64,000 nt of DNA from NCBI RefSeq assembly GCF_019634815.1, contig NZ_JAHCAP010000014.1:1-64000 (forward strand), written 5' to 3'. Both the position numbers and the translations under genes were made by a program. This DNA is from Dokdonella sp. Its GTDB lineage: Bacteria; Pseudomonadota; Gammaproteobacteria; Xanthomonadales; Rhodanobacteraceae. Shown here one piece after another: positions 55,664 through 64,000 of the stretch (the stretch's first letter is position 1; each line of letters begins with the position of its first letter). The notes under the pieces were generated by a model. The model was given only the letters and a program-made list of their open reading frames with translations, ran no database searches and was not told the origin of the DNA.

Positions 55664-56922
55664 GTCGGGTTGCGTTCGGCCAGTCGCGCCGCGGTCCAGC
55701 CGATGCGCGCCGAACAGGCGGCTGCAATCACGGTGAGTGCGGCGACCAGCGGCAGGCTCGCGCCGAGCGCGCGCACACCGTTGAGCCCGCTGGTGACCAC
55801 CACGTCGCCGAATCGCCAGACCGAGGTGTCTATGAAGTTCTTGGTCTTGTAGCGCGTTTCGGCATCCACGCGCGTATACAGCGAGTCGGAGGCGGGCTTG
55901 AAGATGCCGTAGGCGCTCGCGCGGGTGAGCACCGCGACGGCGGCGATCCACGCGCCACCAAAAACCGCGAACAGGCCGAGCATGACCGCCTTGACCAGGC
56001 CGTCGAGCACCAGCGGCGCGCCGGGGCCGAAGCGCACCATCAAGGCGCGCGTGACGCCGATCTGCAGCAACATTTGCAGTACATTGGTGGACAAGTCGAT
56101 GTTGGCCTGAAAGTTGATGCGCGCCTCGCGCGTGAGATTGACCGCGCCGTTGTAGTCGGCGAGCAGGGCATAGATCACCGTGCCCACGGCGTCGCCGAGC
56201 AGCATGAGCAGCGCCATGCGCCGCATCAGAGGCGACTTGAAGGTCTCAACCGCGCCGGCCAGAAAGCCGCCACCGATGATGCGTTCATCGCGGCGCTCGT
56301 CACCGGCGACCGGATGACGCCGGCCCCAGTCGGCGAGAGCCATCATCGCAAGGATCGCCGCGCCCAACAGCAGCGCCGATACCACCAGCAGGCCGCTGAC
56401 ACCGAGCTGTTGATTGAGCAATTTGGTGAGCAGCGGGCCGACGATCGCGCCGATCGCGCCGCCCAGCGCAATCACCGGGAACAGGCGATGCGCCTGCTCG
56501 GCATCGAACAAGTCCGCCATGAAACTCCAGAACACCGCAACCACGAACAGGTTGAACACGCTGATCCAGACGAAGAAGGCCGAGCCGAGCAGGCGTGCGC
56601 CGATCGCATCCTGCATCTGGAACAAGGGGATGAAGGCGATCGTGCCAAGGATGAAGAAGAGATACACCAAGGGCACGAACACGCGGCGCGGAAAGCGCGC
56701 GACCAGTGCGCCGAACGGCGGCGCCAGCAGCAGGGTGGCGACGAAGGTGGCGAGATAGAAGATCGGCAGCGCAGTCGAGCCGACCGCGGCGGACAGCTGG
56801 TCGCGCACCGGCCGCAGCACGTAGTAGGCCGCCAGCACGCAGAAGAAATAGACGAAGGCGACGACGACGGCAAACCATTCGTGACGCGCAATGGCTGGGG
56901 TCTTCGGCAAGGCTCGGGGCAT
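55648..56922 (-). CDS. MFS / Tlc-like transporter, substrate unknown
   Basis: 424 residues with about 12 hydrophobic segments. The start (FAVVVAFVYFFCVLAAYYVLRPVRDQL) is typical of Tlc/NTP-NTP exchanger-like and related MFS proteins found in free-living proteobacteria, where they are not known to be ATP/ADP exchangers. Other conserved pieces are FWSFMADLFDAEQAHRLFP and KPASDSLYTRVDAETRYKTK. No partner gene indicates a substrate. Confidence 0.82.
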   Translation of the reverse strand: MPRALPKTPAIARHEWFAVVVAFVYFFCVLAAYYVLRPVRDQLSAAVGSTALPIFYLATFVATLLLAPPFGALVARFPRRVFVPLVYLFFILGTIAFIPLFQMQDAIGARLLGSAFFVWISVFNLFVVAVFWSFMADLFDAEQAHRLFPVIALGGAIGAIVGPLLTKLLNQQLGVSGLLVVSALLLGAAILAMMALADWGRRHPVAGDERRDERIIGGGFLAGAVETFKSPLMRRMALLMLLGDAVGTVIYALLADYNGAVNLTREARINFQANIDLSTNVLQMLLQIGVTRALMVRFGPGAPLVLDGLVKAVMLGLFAVFGGAWIAAVAVLTRASAYGIFKPASDSLYTRVDAETRYKTKNFIDTSVWRFGDVVVTSGLNGVRALGASLPLVAALTVIAAACSARIGWTAARLAERNPTQTRE

Positions 56923-56991
56923 CCGTGGCGAAACGACCGCGCAAGCCTAGCATGCGTGTCGCGCCATCTCGCGCATCGCTATCATCGGCAG

Positions 56992-57792
56992 ATGATTGCA
57001 AGGGTTTCCGCGCTTCACGTCTATCCGATCAAGTCCTGCGCGCCGTGGACGGTGGACGAGGCCGTGGTCGGGCCGCGCGGATTCGATGGCGACCGGCGCT
57101 GGATGGTCGTCGATGCGCAAGGTCGCTTCATCACCGCGCGCAAGCAGCCGCGCCTGGTGCTGATCCGCGCCGAGGCGGCGGGCGCAGGCTTGCGCCTGCA
57201 GGCACCGGCGATGCCATCGCAGCGGCTTCACGCTGCGCCCGACTTGCCGCGCATCAGCGCGCAGGTGTGGGAAAGCACGGTGCAGGCGCAGGCGGGCTGT
57301 CCCGAAGCCGATGCCTGGATCAGCCGATTTCTCGGGCAGAGCGCGCGCTTCGTGCACATGGATGCGGCCTGCGTGCGGTCCGTCAGTGCCGACTATGGCG
57401 ACGAAGGCGATGAAGTCAGTTTTGCCGATGGCTTTCCGCTGCTGCTGATTTCGCAAGCCGCGCTCGACGGACTCAACGAGAGGCTTGCCATGCCGGTGCC
57501 GATGCTGCGCTTCCGTCCCAGCCTCGTCGTTGCCGGCACCGCGCCGCATGCAGAGGACGATTGGTGCCGGATCCGCGTCGGTGCGATCGAGTTCGACGTG
57601 GTCAAGCCATGCACGCGTTGCGTGTTCACCACGGTCGATCTCGAACATGGCACGTTCGATCCCGCGGGCGAACCACTCAAGACGCTGATGGGGTATCGCC
57701 GCACGCCCAAGGGTGTGCGCTTCGGCCAGAACCTGATCCCGCGCGGTCGCGGCGTGCTGCGCGTCGGCGATGCCGTGGAGGTGCTGCAATGA
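56992..57792 (+). CDS. MOSC-domain protein (YcbX-like)
   Basis: 266 residues: an N-terminal MOSC beta-barrel domain (ALHVYPIKSCAPWTVDEAVVG, GFDGDRRWMVVDAQGRFITAR) and a C-terminal MOSC domain. The conserved cysteine in FDVVKPCTRCVFTTVD is the molybdenum-cofactor ligand in this family. It lacks the ferredoxin domain of E. coli YcbX and so resembles the mARC-like form. Likely reduces N-hydroxylated compounds with an external electron donor. ATG 56992 is chosen at the start of the conserved strand. Confidence 0.9.
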   Translation: MIARVSALHVYPIKSCAPWTVDEAVVGPRGFDGDRRWMVVDAQGRFITARKQPRLVLIRAEAAGAGLRLQAPAMPSQRLHAAPDLPRISAQVWESTVQAQAGCPEADAWISRFLGQSARFVHMDAACVRSVSADYGDEGDEVSFADGFPLLLISQAALDGLNERLAMPVPMLRFRPSLVVAGTAPHAEDDWCRIRVGAIEFDVVKPCTRCVFTTVDLEHGTFDPAGEPLKTLMGYRRTPKGVRFGQNLIPRGRGVLRVGDAVEVLQ

Positions 57793-57913
57793 TGGCGATC
57801 CGTATTCGTCGACAGCCGCGCTGCCTGCGGCAAGAACGGCTGGTGCAGTGCGATGGAGCCTTTGCTCTAGCGCGTCGCAATATGCTCGAAGCAGTCCTGT
57901 GACGGAATCGCCC

Positions 57914-59500
57914 ATGACCTACGACTACCTCATCGTCGGCGCCGGCTCAGCCGGTTGCACGCTCGCCAATCGCCTGAGCGAAAACCCGGCCAAGCGCGTG
58001 CTGCTGCTGGAAGCCGGCGGGCGCGACTGGCATCCCTTCATCCACATGCCTGCGGGGCTGGGCAAGCTGGTTTCCAACCGTCGCATCAATTGGGACTACC
58101 TCACCGAAGCCGAGCCCAATCTCGAAGGCCGGCGCCTGTGGTGGCCACGCGGCAAGGTGCTCGGCGGATCGAGCTCGATCAACGCGATGTGTTACGTGCG
58201 CGGCGTTGCTGCCGACTACGCGCGCTGGGCCGAGCAGACGGGTGATCCGCGCTGGGGCTGGGACAGCGTGCTGCCGGTGTTCAAGCGCAGCGAAGGCAAT
58301 GCGGAGGGCGCCGATGCCTGGCATGGCGCCGATGGTCCGCTCACGGTGTCGCCGCTGCGCCACCACAACGTGCTGTCGCGGGTTTTCGTCGATGCTGCGT
58401 GCGCCGCCGGTTTTGTCGGCAACCAGGATTTCAATGCGGGAGCGCAGGATGGTTTCGGCTTCTACGCAGTAACCCAGCGCAACGGTGCGCGCTGCTCGGC
58501 CGCGGTGGCCTATCTGCGCCCGGCGCTTGCGCGCGGCAACCTCGTCGTGCACACCCATGCGCAGGCCACGCGCGTGCTGCTCGACGGCGCGCGTGCGGTC
58601 GGTGTCGAGTATCGGCGTGGAGGGCAGCTCGAACGCGCCGAGGCCGGTTGCGTGATCCTCGCCGGCGGCGCGATCAATTCACCGCAACTGTTGCAGCTTT
58701 CGGGGATCGGACCGGCCGACGCGCTGCGCGGCCACGGCATCGAGGTCGCGCATGAATTGCGCGGCGTCGGCGCCAATTTGCAGGATCATCTCGACATTTG
58801 CACCCTGGTCGGTTCGACCCAGCCGGTGACCTACGACAAGGTCAACGATCTCGCGGTGGCGCTGCGTTTCCTGTTGCGCCGCGATGGCATCGGCACTTCG
58901 AATGTCGCCGAGGCCGGCGGTTTCGTGCGCTCGCGCCTGGCGAGCGACGAGCGCTGCGACCTGCAGTTTCATTTCGTGCCCGCGATGCTCGACAACCACG
59001 GCCGCAACCGCCTGCCCGGCAATGGTTACACCGTACACGCCTGTTTCCTGCATCCGCACAGTCGCGGCACGATCAGCCTGCTCAGCGCCGATCCGCTGGC
59101 GCCACCGGCGATCCGCCCGAACTACCTGGGCGATGCCGAAGGCTTCGATCTCAAGATGCTGATCGAAGGGGCACGCATCTCGCGGCACATCCTCGCCCAG
59201 GCGCCATTTGATGCCTTCCGTGGTGCGCCGATCCTTCCCGCGGCGGGCGTGGAGAGCGATGCCGACTTCGAAGCCTTCATCCGGCACAAGGCCGAGACGA
59301 TCTATCACCCGGTCGGCACCTGCCGCATGGGCCGCGCCGACGATGACGAGGCCGTGGTCGACAGCGAGCTGCGCGTGCGCGGCATTGACGGCCTGCGCGT
59401 GGTCGATGCCTCGGTGATGCCCGAACTCATCACCGGCAACACCAATGCGCCGACGATCATGATCGCCGAGCGCTCGGCGGATTTGTTGCTGGCTGGGTGA
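57914..59500 (+). CDS. GMC-family FAD-dependent oxidoreductase (choline/alcohol dehydrogenase-like)
   Basis: 528 residues. The FAD site is YLIVGAGSAGCTLANRLSE at the N-terminus; the GMC signatures are RGKVLGGSSSINAMCYVRG and GAINSPQLLQLSGIGP. The catalytic His lies in TIYHPVGTCRMG, and GNTNAPTIMIAERSAD closes the fold. It is close in length to BetA, but no betB or betI is near, so an alcohol other than choline is possible. The 121-bp gap before it holds nothing clear. ATG 57914. Confidence 0.91.
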   Translation: MTYDYLIVGAGSAGCTLANRLSENPAKRVLLLEAGGRDWHPFIHMPAGLGKLVSNRRINWDYLTEAEPNLEGRRLWWPRGKVLGGSSSINAMCYVRGVAADYARWAEQTGDPRWGWDSVLPVFKRSEGNAEGADAWHGADGPLTVSPLRHHNVLSRVFVDAACAAGFVGNQDFNAGAQDGFGFYAVTQRNGARCSAAVAYLRPALARGNLVVHTHAQATRVLLDGARAVGVEYRRGGQLERAEAGCVILAGGAINSPQLLQLSGIGPADALRGHGIEVAHELRGVGANLQDHLDICTLVGSTQPVTYDKVNDLAVALRFLLRRDGIGTSNVAEAGGFVRSRLASDERCDLQFHFVPAMLDNHGRNRLPGNGYTVHACFLHPHSRGTISLLSADPLAPPAIRPNYLGDAEGFDLKMLIEGARISRHILAQAPFDAFRGAPILPAAGVESDADFEAFIRHKAETIYHPVGTCRMGRADDDEAVVDSELRVRGIDGLRVVDASVMPELITGNTNAPTIMIAERSADLLLAG

Positions 59501-59547
59501 CGGCAAGACGAGTCGAATTCCGATCGACCCGCCCCCGCGACGCGCAG

Positions 59548-60492
59548 CTACAGCGCGGCGGTCAGCTCAGGCACGAGCTGGAACAGGTCACCGACCAGAC
59601 CGAAGTCGGCGACCTCGAAGATCGGCGCTTCGGCGTCCTTGTTGATCGCGACGATGGTGCCGGCATCCTTGATGCCGGTGAGGTGCTGGATCGCACCGGA
59701 AATGCCGATCGCGATGTACAGCTCGGGTGCGATGATCTTGCCGGTCTGGCCGACCTGCAGGTCGCTGGGCACGTAGCCGGCATCGACCGCGGCGCGCGAG
59801 GCGCCCACGGCCGCGCCGAGCTTGTCGGCCAAGGCGTAAATGATCTTGAACGCATCGGACGAGCCGAGCGCGCGACCACCGGAGACGACCTTGGCGGCGC
59901 TTTGCAGGTCGGGGCGATCGCTCTTGCCACTGCTGAGTTCGACGAAGCGCGTGTGCGTGGGCAGGGCCACGTCGAGCGCGAGCGCCTTGATCGGCGCGGC
60001 GCCTGCGCCTTGGCCGGCGGCGGCATACGAGGCGGTGCGCACGCTGCCGACGAGGATCCGATCGCCGGGTGCGCTCACGGTGATGATGGCGTTGCCGGCA
60101 TAGATCGGGCGCTTGAAGCTGTGTGCGCCTTCGACTGCGCAGATGTCCGAGACCTGGGCCACGCCGAGCAGGGCGGCGACGCGTGGCAGCACGTCCTTGC
60201 CGAAGGTGGTCGAAGGTGCGAGCAGGTGGCTGTAGCCGTCCTTCGCCGCTGCGGCGATTTGCGGGGCGTAGATCGCCGCGAGTGCATGCGCATTCTCGCT
60301 GCGTGCGATCGTGAGCACGTTCGAGACGCCATCGATCTGCGCGGCCTGCGCGGCGACGGCAGCTGGGTCCGCGGCGAGCACGAGCACGTCGATTGCTTCG
60401 GCGCCGATCTGTTTGGCGCAGCTCACGCAGCGCGCGGTGCTCGAATTGAGAGTGCCGTCGAGATGTTCGGCGACGATCAGGATCTTGCTCAT
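59548..60492 (-). CDS. etfA: Electron transfer flavoprotein alpha subunit
   Basis: 314 residues. Alpha subunit of ETF, which takes electrons from acyl-CoA dehydrogenases and passes them to ETF-ubiquinone oxidoreductase. The C-terminal FAD domain carries [37 protein letters not shown] and [26 protein letters not shown], the family signature. Its ATG overlaps the etfB stop by one base (TGATG), so the subunits are translationally coupled. Confidence 0.97.
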   Translation of the reverse strand: MSKILIVAEHLDGTLNSSTARCVSCAKQIGAEAIDVLVLAADPAAVAAQAAQIDGVSNVLTIARSENAHALAAIYAPQIAAAAKDGYSHLLAPSTTFGKDVLPRVAALLGVAQVSDICAVEGAHSFKRPIYAGNAIITVSAPGDRILVGSVRTASYAAAGQGAGAAPIKALALDVALPTHTRFVELSSGKSDRPDLQSAAKVVSGGRALGSSDAFKIIYALADKLGAAVGASRAAVDAGYVPSDLQVGQTGKIIAPELYIAIGISGAIQHLTGIKDAGTIVAINKDAEAPIFEVADFGLVGDLFQLVPELTAAL

Positions 60493-61238
60493 CACACCAA
60501 CCCCTTGCTCTTGAGTGCCGAAACCAGTTCGGCAACGTCCTTCACCATCACGCCCTTGCTGCGCTTGGCCGGCGGCGCGTAATGGGTGGTCTTCAGATGG
60601 TCGCCCGATTCGACAGCGAGGCTGGCCAGTTCGATCGTCTCGATTGGCTTGGACTTGGCCTTCATGATGTCGGGCAGCTTGATGAAGCGCGGCTCGTTGA
60701 GACGCAGGTCGACGGTGATCACCGCGGGCAGGTCGACTTCGAGCGTCTCCAGCCCGGCATCGACCTCGCGCGTGACGCGCGCGGCATTGCCGTTGACCTC
60801 GACCTTGGAAGCGAAGGTCGCCTGCGGGCGATCCCACAGCGCGGCGAGCATCTGCCCGGTCTGGTTGCAGTCATCATCGATGGCCTGCTTGCCCAGCAGC
60901 ACCAGGCCTGGCTGTTCCTTTTCCACGAGTTTGAGCATCGCGCGTGCGGCGGTCAGCGGCTGGATCGCCTCGGCGGTCACCACATGGATCGCGCGGTTGG
61001 CACCCATCGCCAGACCGTTGCGGATGTGGGCCTGGGCGTCAACCGGGCCGATGGTGACGACCACGACTTCGCTGGCGATGCCCTTCTCGCGCAGCCGCAG
61101 CGCTTCTTCGAGTGCGATGTCGTCGAAGGGATTGGCCGAGAGCTTGACGCCATCGGTGACCACGCCCGAACCATCGGGCTTGACCTGGATGCGCACGTTG
61201 AAATCGACGACGCGCTTGTAGCCGACCAGGATCTTCAT
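60492..61238 (-). CDS. etfB: Electron transfer flavoprotein beta subunit
   Basis: 248 residues, binding AMP as structural cofactor. Family features: MKILVGYKRVVDFNVRIQVK, the ETF-beta signature region VTREVDAGLETLEVDLPAVITVDLRLNEPR and KLPDIMKAKSKPI. ATG 61238 gives standard length. It heads the etfBA operon. The 262-bp upstream region carries a cluster of DnaA-box-like repeats. Confidence 0.97.
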   Translation of the reverse strand: MKILVGYKRVVDFNVRIQVKPDGSGVVTDGVKLSANPFDDIALEEALRLREKGIASEVVVVTIGPVDAQAHIRNGLAMGANRAIHVVTAEAIQPLTAARAMLKLVEKEQPGLVLLGKQAIDDDCNQTGQMLAALWDRPQATFASKVEVNGNAARVTREVDAGLETLEVDLPAVITVDLRLNEPRFIKLPDIMKAKSKPIETIELASLAVESGDHLKTTHYAPPAKRSKGVMVKDVAELVSALKSKGLV

Positions 61239-61358
61239 CGGAGTACGGACCTCGCTGGATGTCGCGCGGCAACGCGGCCGGCGCAAAGAAGCGGGATTTT
61301 AGCGGAAAGCGTGTGACCCGTGCGTTCTGCAACTGCCTGTCCGGCTTGGCAGCGAGAG

Positions 61359-61404
61359 TTTTCCACAGTTGCCGTGGACAAGCCTGTGGACAAGTCGTGG
61401 AACA
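61359..61404. repeat. Cluster of DnaA-box-like motifs upstream of etfBA
   Basis: Four 9-mers in 46 bp: TTTTCCACA (61359-61367, plus) and three on the other strand, seen on the plus strand as CGTGGACAA (61373-61381), TGTGGACAA (61385-61393) and CGTGGAACA (61396-61404). The last three are tandem copies of GTGGA-A-AG spaced 12 and 11 bp, about one helical turn. They resemble the DnaA box TTWTNCACA with one or two mismatches. A 6-bp hairpin CCCTGT/ACAGGG (61421-61437) follows. No dnaA or dnaN is present. Confidence 0.55.
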
Positions 61405-61500
61405 GAGGCTGACAGCGGGGCCCTGTGCGGGACAGGGAGCAGTGCGCAGAAATCGACCAGCCCGGCGGGCTGCAGGAGGATCGCCAATTGACGTGATCGC

Positions 61501-62277
61501 TCAGGGCAGCTCGGCGGTCCACGATGCGTTGGCGAACTTGCTCGCGGCCAACGTCGATGCGCGTGCAAGTTCATCCTCGCGCAGGTGATCGTCACGCAAA
61601 CCGTGGCGTTGGCGGAAGGTGTCGATCATGTGCGCGATGATCGCCTCGCGCGGCAAGCCGGTCTGGCTGCGCAGCGGATCGACGCGCTTGGCCGCGCTCT
61701 GCGTGCCCTTGTCGGCGAGTTTCTCGCGGCCGATGCGCAGCACCTGCAGCATCTTTTGCGCGTCGATGTCGTAGGCCATCGTCACGTGGTGAAGCACCGC
61801 ATTGCCGCGACGTGCCTGCGCCGCGCCGGCGATCTTGCCGATGTGCGAGGTGATGTCATTGAGCGGCTGATACCAGGCCATGATGCCCAGTTCGAGCAGG
61901 GCCGCGATCACCCAGGCATCCATCTGCGCATAGGACTGTTCGAAGGACAGGCCTTCGACCAGCGAAAGCGGCGCATAGACCGAATACGTGATCGTGTTGC
62001 CGGGTTCGATGAACATCGCGCCGCCACCGCTGATGCGGCGCACGACTTCGATTCCGTGCGCCGCGGCATTGGCGGCATCGACCTCGTTGCGCAGCGACTG
62101 GAATCGTCCGATCACCACCGCGGGCCCCGCCCATTCCCAAATGCGCAAGGTGGGTGGTCGCCGACCGGCGGAAACTTCCTCGACCAGCACCTCGTCGAGC
62201 GCCATGTGCAGGGCCGGCGCCTGCGGCACGTCGTGGATCAATTGCCACTCATGCTCGCGCCAGTTCGTGCGGGTCAC
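61501..62277 (-). CDS. lplA: Lipoate-protein ligase, catalytic domain protein
   Basis: 258 residues of the BPL/LplA/LipB fold: RIWEWAGPAVVIGRFQSLRNEV, the lipoate-binding RRISGGGAMFIEPGNTITYS and the conserved Lys region KIAGAAQARRGNAVLHHVTM. It activates lipoate with ATP and transfers it to carrier-domain lysines such as GcvH. It lacks the small C-terminal accessory domain of E. coli LplA, which is encoded by the preceding overlapping gene (ATGA, 62274-62277). Confidence 0.9.
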   Translation of the reverse strand: MTRTNWREHEWQLIHDVPQAPALHMALDEVLVEEVSAGRRPPTLRIWEWAGPAVVIGRFQSLRNEVDAANAAAHGIEVVRRISGGGAMFIEPGNTITYSVYAPLSLVEGLSFEQSYAQMDAWVIAALLELGIMAWYQPLNDITSHIGKIAGAAQARRGNAVLHHVTMAYDIDAQKMLQVLRIGREKLADKGTQSAAKRVDPLRSQTGLPREAIIAHMIDTFRQRHGLRDDHLREDELARASTLAASKFANASWTAELP

Positions 62278-62567
62278 GTGCTGTTCCCGCCATCGATCGC
62301 ACGGCGCACCGCGATGGCCACCGCTTCGGCGCTGATGCCGAAAGTCTGCACCGGAGCAGACAGCGCCGGACTCACCCGCATGGCCAGTTCCTCGACGCTG
62401 GCCGAGTGCGGCGCACCGAGCAAGGCGCAGTCGATGTCCGCCAGCGCGCTGTCGGGTTCGAGAAAGAAGTCGCCGCTGACCTGCACCGCTGCGATCTGCC
62501 CGTCGCGCAGGTCGAGGTCGACGACGACCAGTTTGCCGCCGGGCATCTTGTATTCACCGTGCCGCAT
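62274..62567 (-). CDS. Lipoate-ligase accessory (C-terminal) domain as a separate protein
   Basis: 97 residues matching the LplA C-terminal accessory domain: YKMPGGKLVVVDLDLRDGQI, VSGDFFLEPDSALADIDCALLG. In Thermoplasma and some bacteria the two domains are separate proteins and both are needed for adenylation. ATG 62567 (MRHGEYK) is preferred; the frame extends to 62585. It precedes and overlaps the catalytic-domain gene, the reverse of the domain order in fused LplA. Confidence 0.87.
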   Translation of the reverse strand: MRHGEYKMPGGKLVVVDLDLRDGQIAAVQVSGDFFLEPDSALADIDCALLGAPHSASVEELAMRVSPALSAPVQTFGISAEAVAIAVRRAIDGGNST

Positions 62568-62755
62568 TGATCGAGTGTACGACATTCAAGACGGGATCCT
62601 TGCAGTCGGGTGCGAGGTGGCCGCCGCGATGTCGAAGATGCGGGTGGACGGTCAGCGGCGGGCTCATCACCCTTTACGCGAAATGGCGCCCAAACCAGTC
62701 AGGTACGAGCGCCACTGCGGATGAAACACGGAGCGATGCCGCTTGCCGATGGCGG

Positions 62756-64000
62756 TCAAAGGTTCTGGTAGTTCGGCCCCGAGCCGCCCTCGGGCGTGAC
62801 CCAGTTGATGTTTTCGTAAGGATCCTTGATGTCGCAGGTCTTGCAGTGCACGCAGTTGGCGGAATTGACCTGCAGGCGCGTGCCGGCCTCGTCCGCGACG
62901 ATCTCGTAGACGCCAGCCGGGCAGAAGCGCGTACAGGGGTTCGCATATTCGAGCGTGCAGCGCGTGACGCACAGATCGGTGTCGGCCACCTTGAGATGGA
63001 TGGGTTGATCCTCGTCGTGTTGGGTGGCGGCAAAGTAGACGCCGGCCAGGCGGTCGCGCGGCGGCAGTGCACGCTCCACGTAAGCGGGCTGCTGCGGCGA
63101 GGGCGCGTTCGGACCCGGATGCGTGGCCGCGGTCGCGGCGTCGAGCTTTTCCAGCGACGACCAGTCGGCGTGATTGCGCAGCGTCCATGGTGACAGCCCC
63201 GCAGTGATCGTCTCCCAGCCGGCGTTGGCCAGACCCAACCACAGGCCCTTGTGGAAGCCGGGGCGGATGTTGCGCACCTTCCTGAGTTCGCTCACCACCG
63301 CCGAGCCGCGCAGCGCGGAATCCCAGCCTGCGCTCGCGCCGTGCTCGGCAATGTGCTGCGCGGCGAGCATGCCGGAGCGGATCGCCTGATGCGTGCCCTT
63401 GATCTTGGGCACGTTCATGAGGCCCGCGCTGTCGCCGATCAGCATCGCGCCGGGCATCTCCACGCGCGGCAGCGACTGGTAGCCGCCTTCGATCAGCGCA
63501 CGCGCGCCGGCGCTGATGATGCTGCCGCCTTCGAGCAGTTCGCGGATCATCGCGTGGTGCTTGAATTGCTGGAAGGCTTCCCACGGCCGGAACAGCGGAT
63601 CGGCATAGTCGAGACCGACCACGAAGCCGATCGCGAGCCGGTCCTGATCGAGCTGATAGAGAAAGCTGCCGCCATAGGTTGCGGAATTGAGCGGCCAACC
63701 CAGCGTGTGCATGACCTTGCCGGTGTCGATGCGGCCAGCGGGCACCTGCCACAGTTCCTTGATGCCGATGCCGTAGGTCTGCGGATCGCAGTCCCTGTCG
63801 AGCCGGTATTTGGCGATCAGCTGCTTGGACAAGGAGCCACGACAGCCTTCGGCGAGCACCGTGACCTTGGCGCGGATGTCGATGCCCTGGGTGTAGCCGG
63901 GCTTGTGTGATCCATCCTTGGCCACGCCCATGTCGCCGATGCGCACGCCGCACACCGCGTCCTTGTCGTCGAACAGGGGCTGCGCCGCGGCAAAGCCGGG
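62756..64000 (-). CDS. Electron transfer flavoprotein-ubiquinone oxidoreductase, 3' part
   Basis: The C-terminal ~414 residues of ETF-QO; the frame runs off the right edge of the window, so the FAD-binding N-terminus is missing. Visible: GYTQGIDIRAKVTVLAEGCRG, MLIGDSAGLMNVPKIKGTHQAI with the second FAD segment, and the 4Fe-4S domain cysteines in TRFCPAGVYE and NCVHCKTCDIKDPYENINW. It is an inner-membrane enzyme passing electrons from ETF to ubiquinone. It lies upstream of the lipoate ligase and etfBA on the same strand; the 188-bp gap to the lipoate gene shows no gene. Confidence 0.95.
   Translation of the reverse strand, partial: PGFAAAQPLFDDKDAVCGVRIGDMGVAKDGSHKPGYTQGIDIRAKVTVLAEGCRGSLSKQLIAKYRLDRDCDPQTYGIGIKELWQVPAGRIDTGKVMHTLGWPLNSATYGGSFLYQLDQDRLAIGFVVGLDYADPLFRPWEAFQQFKHHAMIRELLEGGSIISAGARALIEGGYQSLPRVEMPGAMLIGDSAGLMNVPKIKGTHQAIRSGMLAAQHIAEHGASAGWDSALRGSAVVSELRKVRNIRPGFHKGLWLGLANAGWETITAGLSPWTLRNHADWSSLEKLDAATAATHPGPNAPSPQQPAYVERALPPRDRLAGVYFAATQHDEDQPIHLKVADTDLCVTRCTLEYANPCTRFCPAGVYEIVADEAGTRLQVNSANCVHCKTCDIKDPYENINWVTPEGGSGPNYQNL

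Noticed and set aside
61359-61437. DnaA-box cluster as the chromosomal origin
   Set aside because: No dnaA, dnaN, gyrB or AT-rich unwinding element is nearby, and the boxes carry mismatches; reported only as a repeat cluster.

Overview
The window is about 64 kb of GC-rich (mid-60s percent by eye), densely coding bacterial chromosome. The gene set points to a gammaproteobacterium of the Lysobacterales/Xanthomonadales, perhaps near Rhodanobacteraceae: a ruvB-ybgC-tolQRAB-pal-cpoB-queE-queC run, a SAM-I leader on a metX-metB-hom operon, GTP-type PEP carboxykinase, the fiu-piuC-Sel1 iron cluster and a split lipoate ligase. This assignment is inferred from gene content and order; no 16S gene is present.

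Layout. 1-9016: 3' end of kup, then ruvB, ybgC, the Tol-Pal envelope system and queE/queC, all on the plus strand. 9093-12058: tRNA-Lys(TTT) followed by a decayed tyrosine integrase, a chimeric RHH/PIN toxin-antitoxin pair, a damaged HigBA pair and a small secreted Cys-rich protein; this is the only clearly accessory stretch. 12059-19200 (minus): rnk, isoaspartyl dipeptidase, cyanophycinase, cyanophycin synthetase and a second Mur-ligase-like paralogue, which together cover cyanophycin synthesis and recycling. 19523-22492: dusA and uup. 22578-26374 (minus): Sel1 protein, piuC and a TonB-dependent siderophore receptor behind a Fur-like palindrome. 26640-34397: a MacA-like adaptor, ABC ATPase and two permeases behind a consensus sigma-54 promoter with upstream dyads, ending with a sigma-54 activator response regulator and its kinase.

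34483-37612: SPFH/NfeD pair, gcvT and gcvH, closed by a bidirectional terminator. 37709-41650 (minus): a DUF1905 protein, a glutathione transferase fossil, prfC and an M20 peptidase. 41796-45329: promoter, SAM-I riboswitch, metX, metB and hom, with start/stop overlaps. 45336-47317 (minus): ECF sigma factor, membrane-anchored partner and DUF4097 protein. 47368-51550 (minus): TPR-sulfotransferase, pckG and a TetR regulator. 51703-64000: fadE, fghA, a NUDIX hydrolase, an MFS/Tlc-like carrier, a MOSC protein, a GMC oxidoreductase, etfBA, a two-gene lipoate ligase and the 3' part of ETF-ubiquinone oxidoreductase.

Functional links. The FadE acyl-CoA dehydrogenase, ETF and ETF-QO form an electron path from beta-oxidation to quinone. 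GcvT and GcvH belong to the lipoate-dependent glycine cleavage system, with a lipoate ligase in the same window. The strongest regulatory signals are the sigma-54 promoter at 26640, the SAM-I riboswitch at 41835 and the palindrome over the fadE promoter at 51644. No CRISPR array, rRNA gene or intact insertion sequence was seen.
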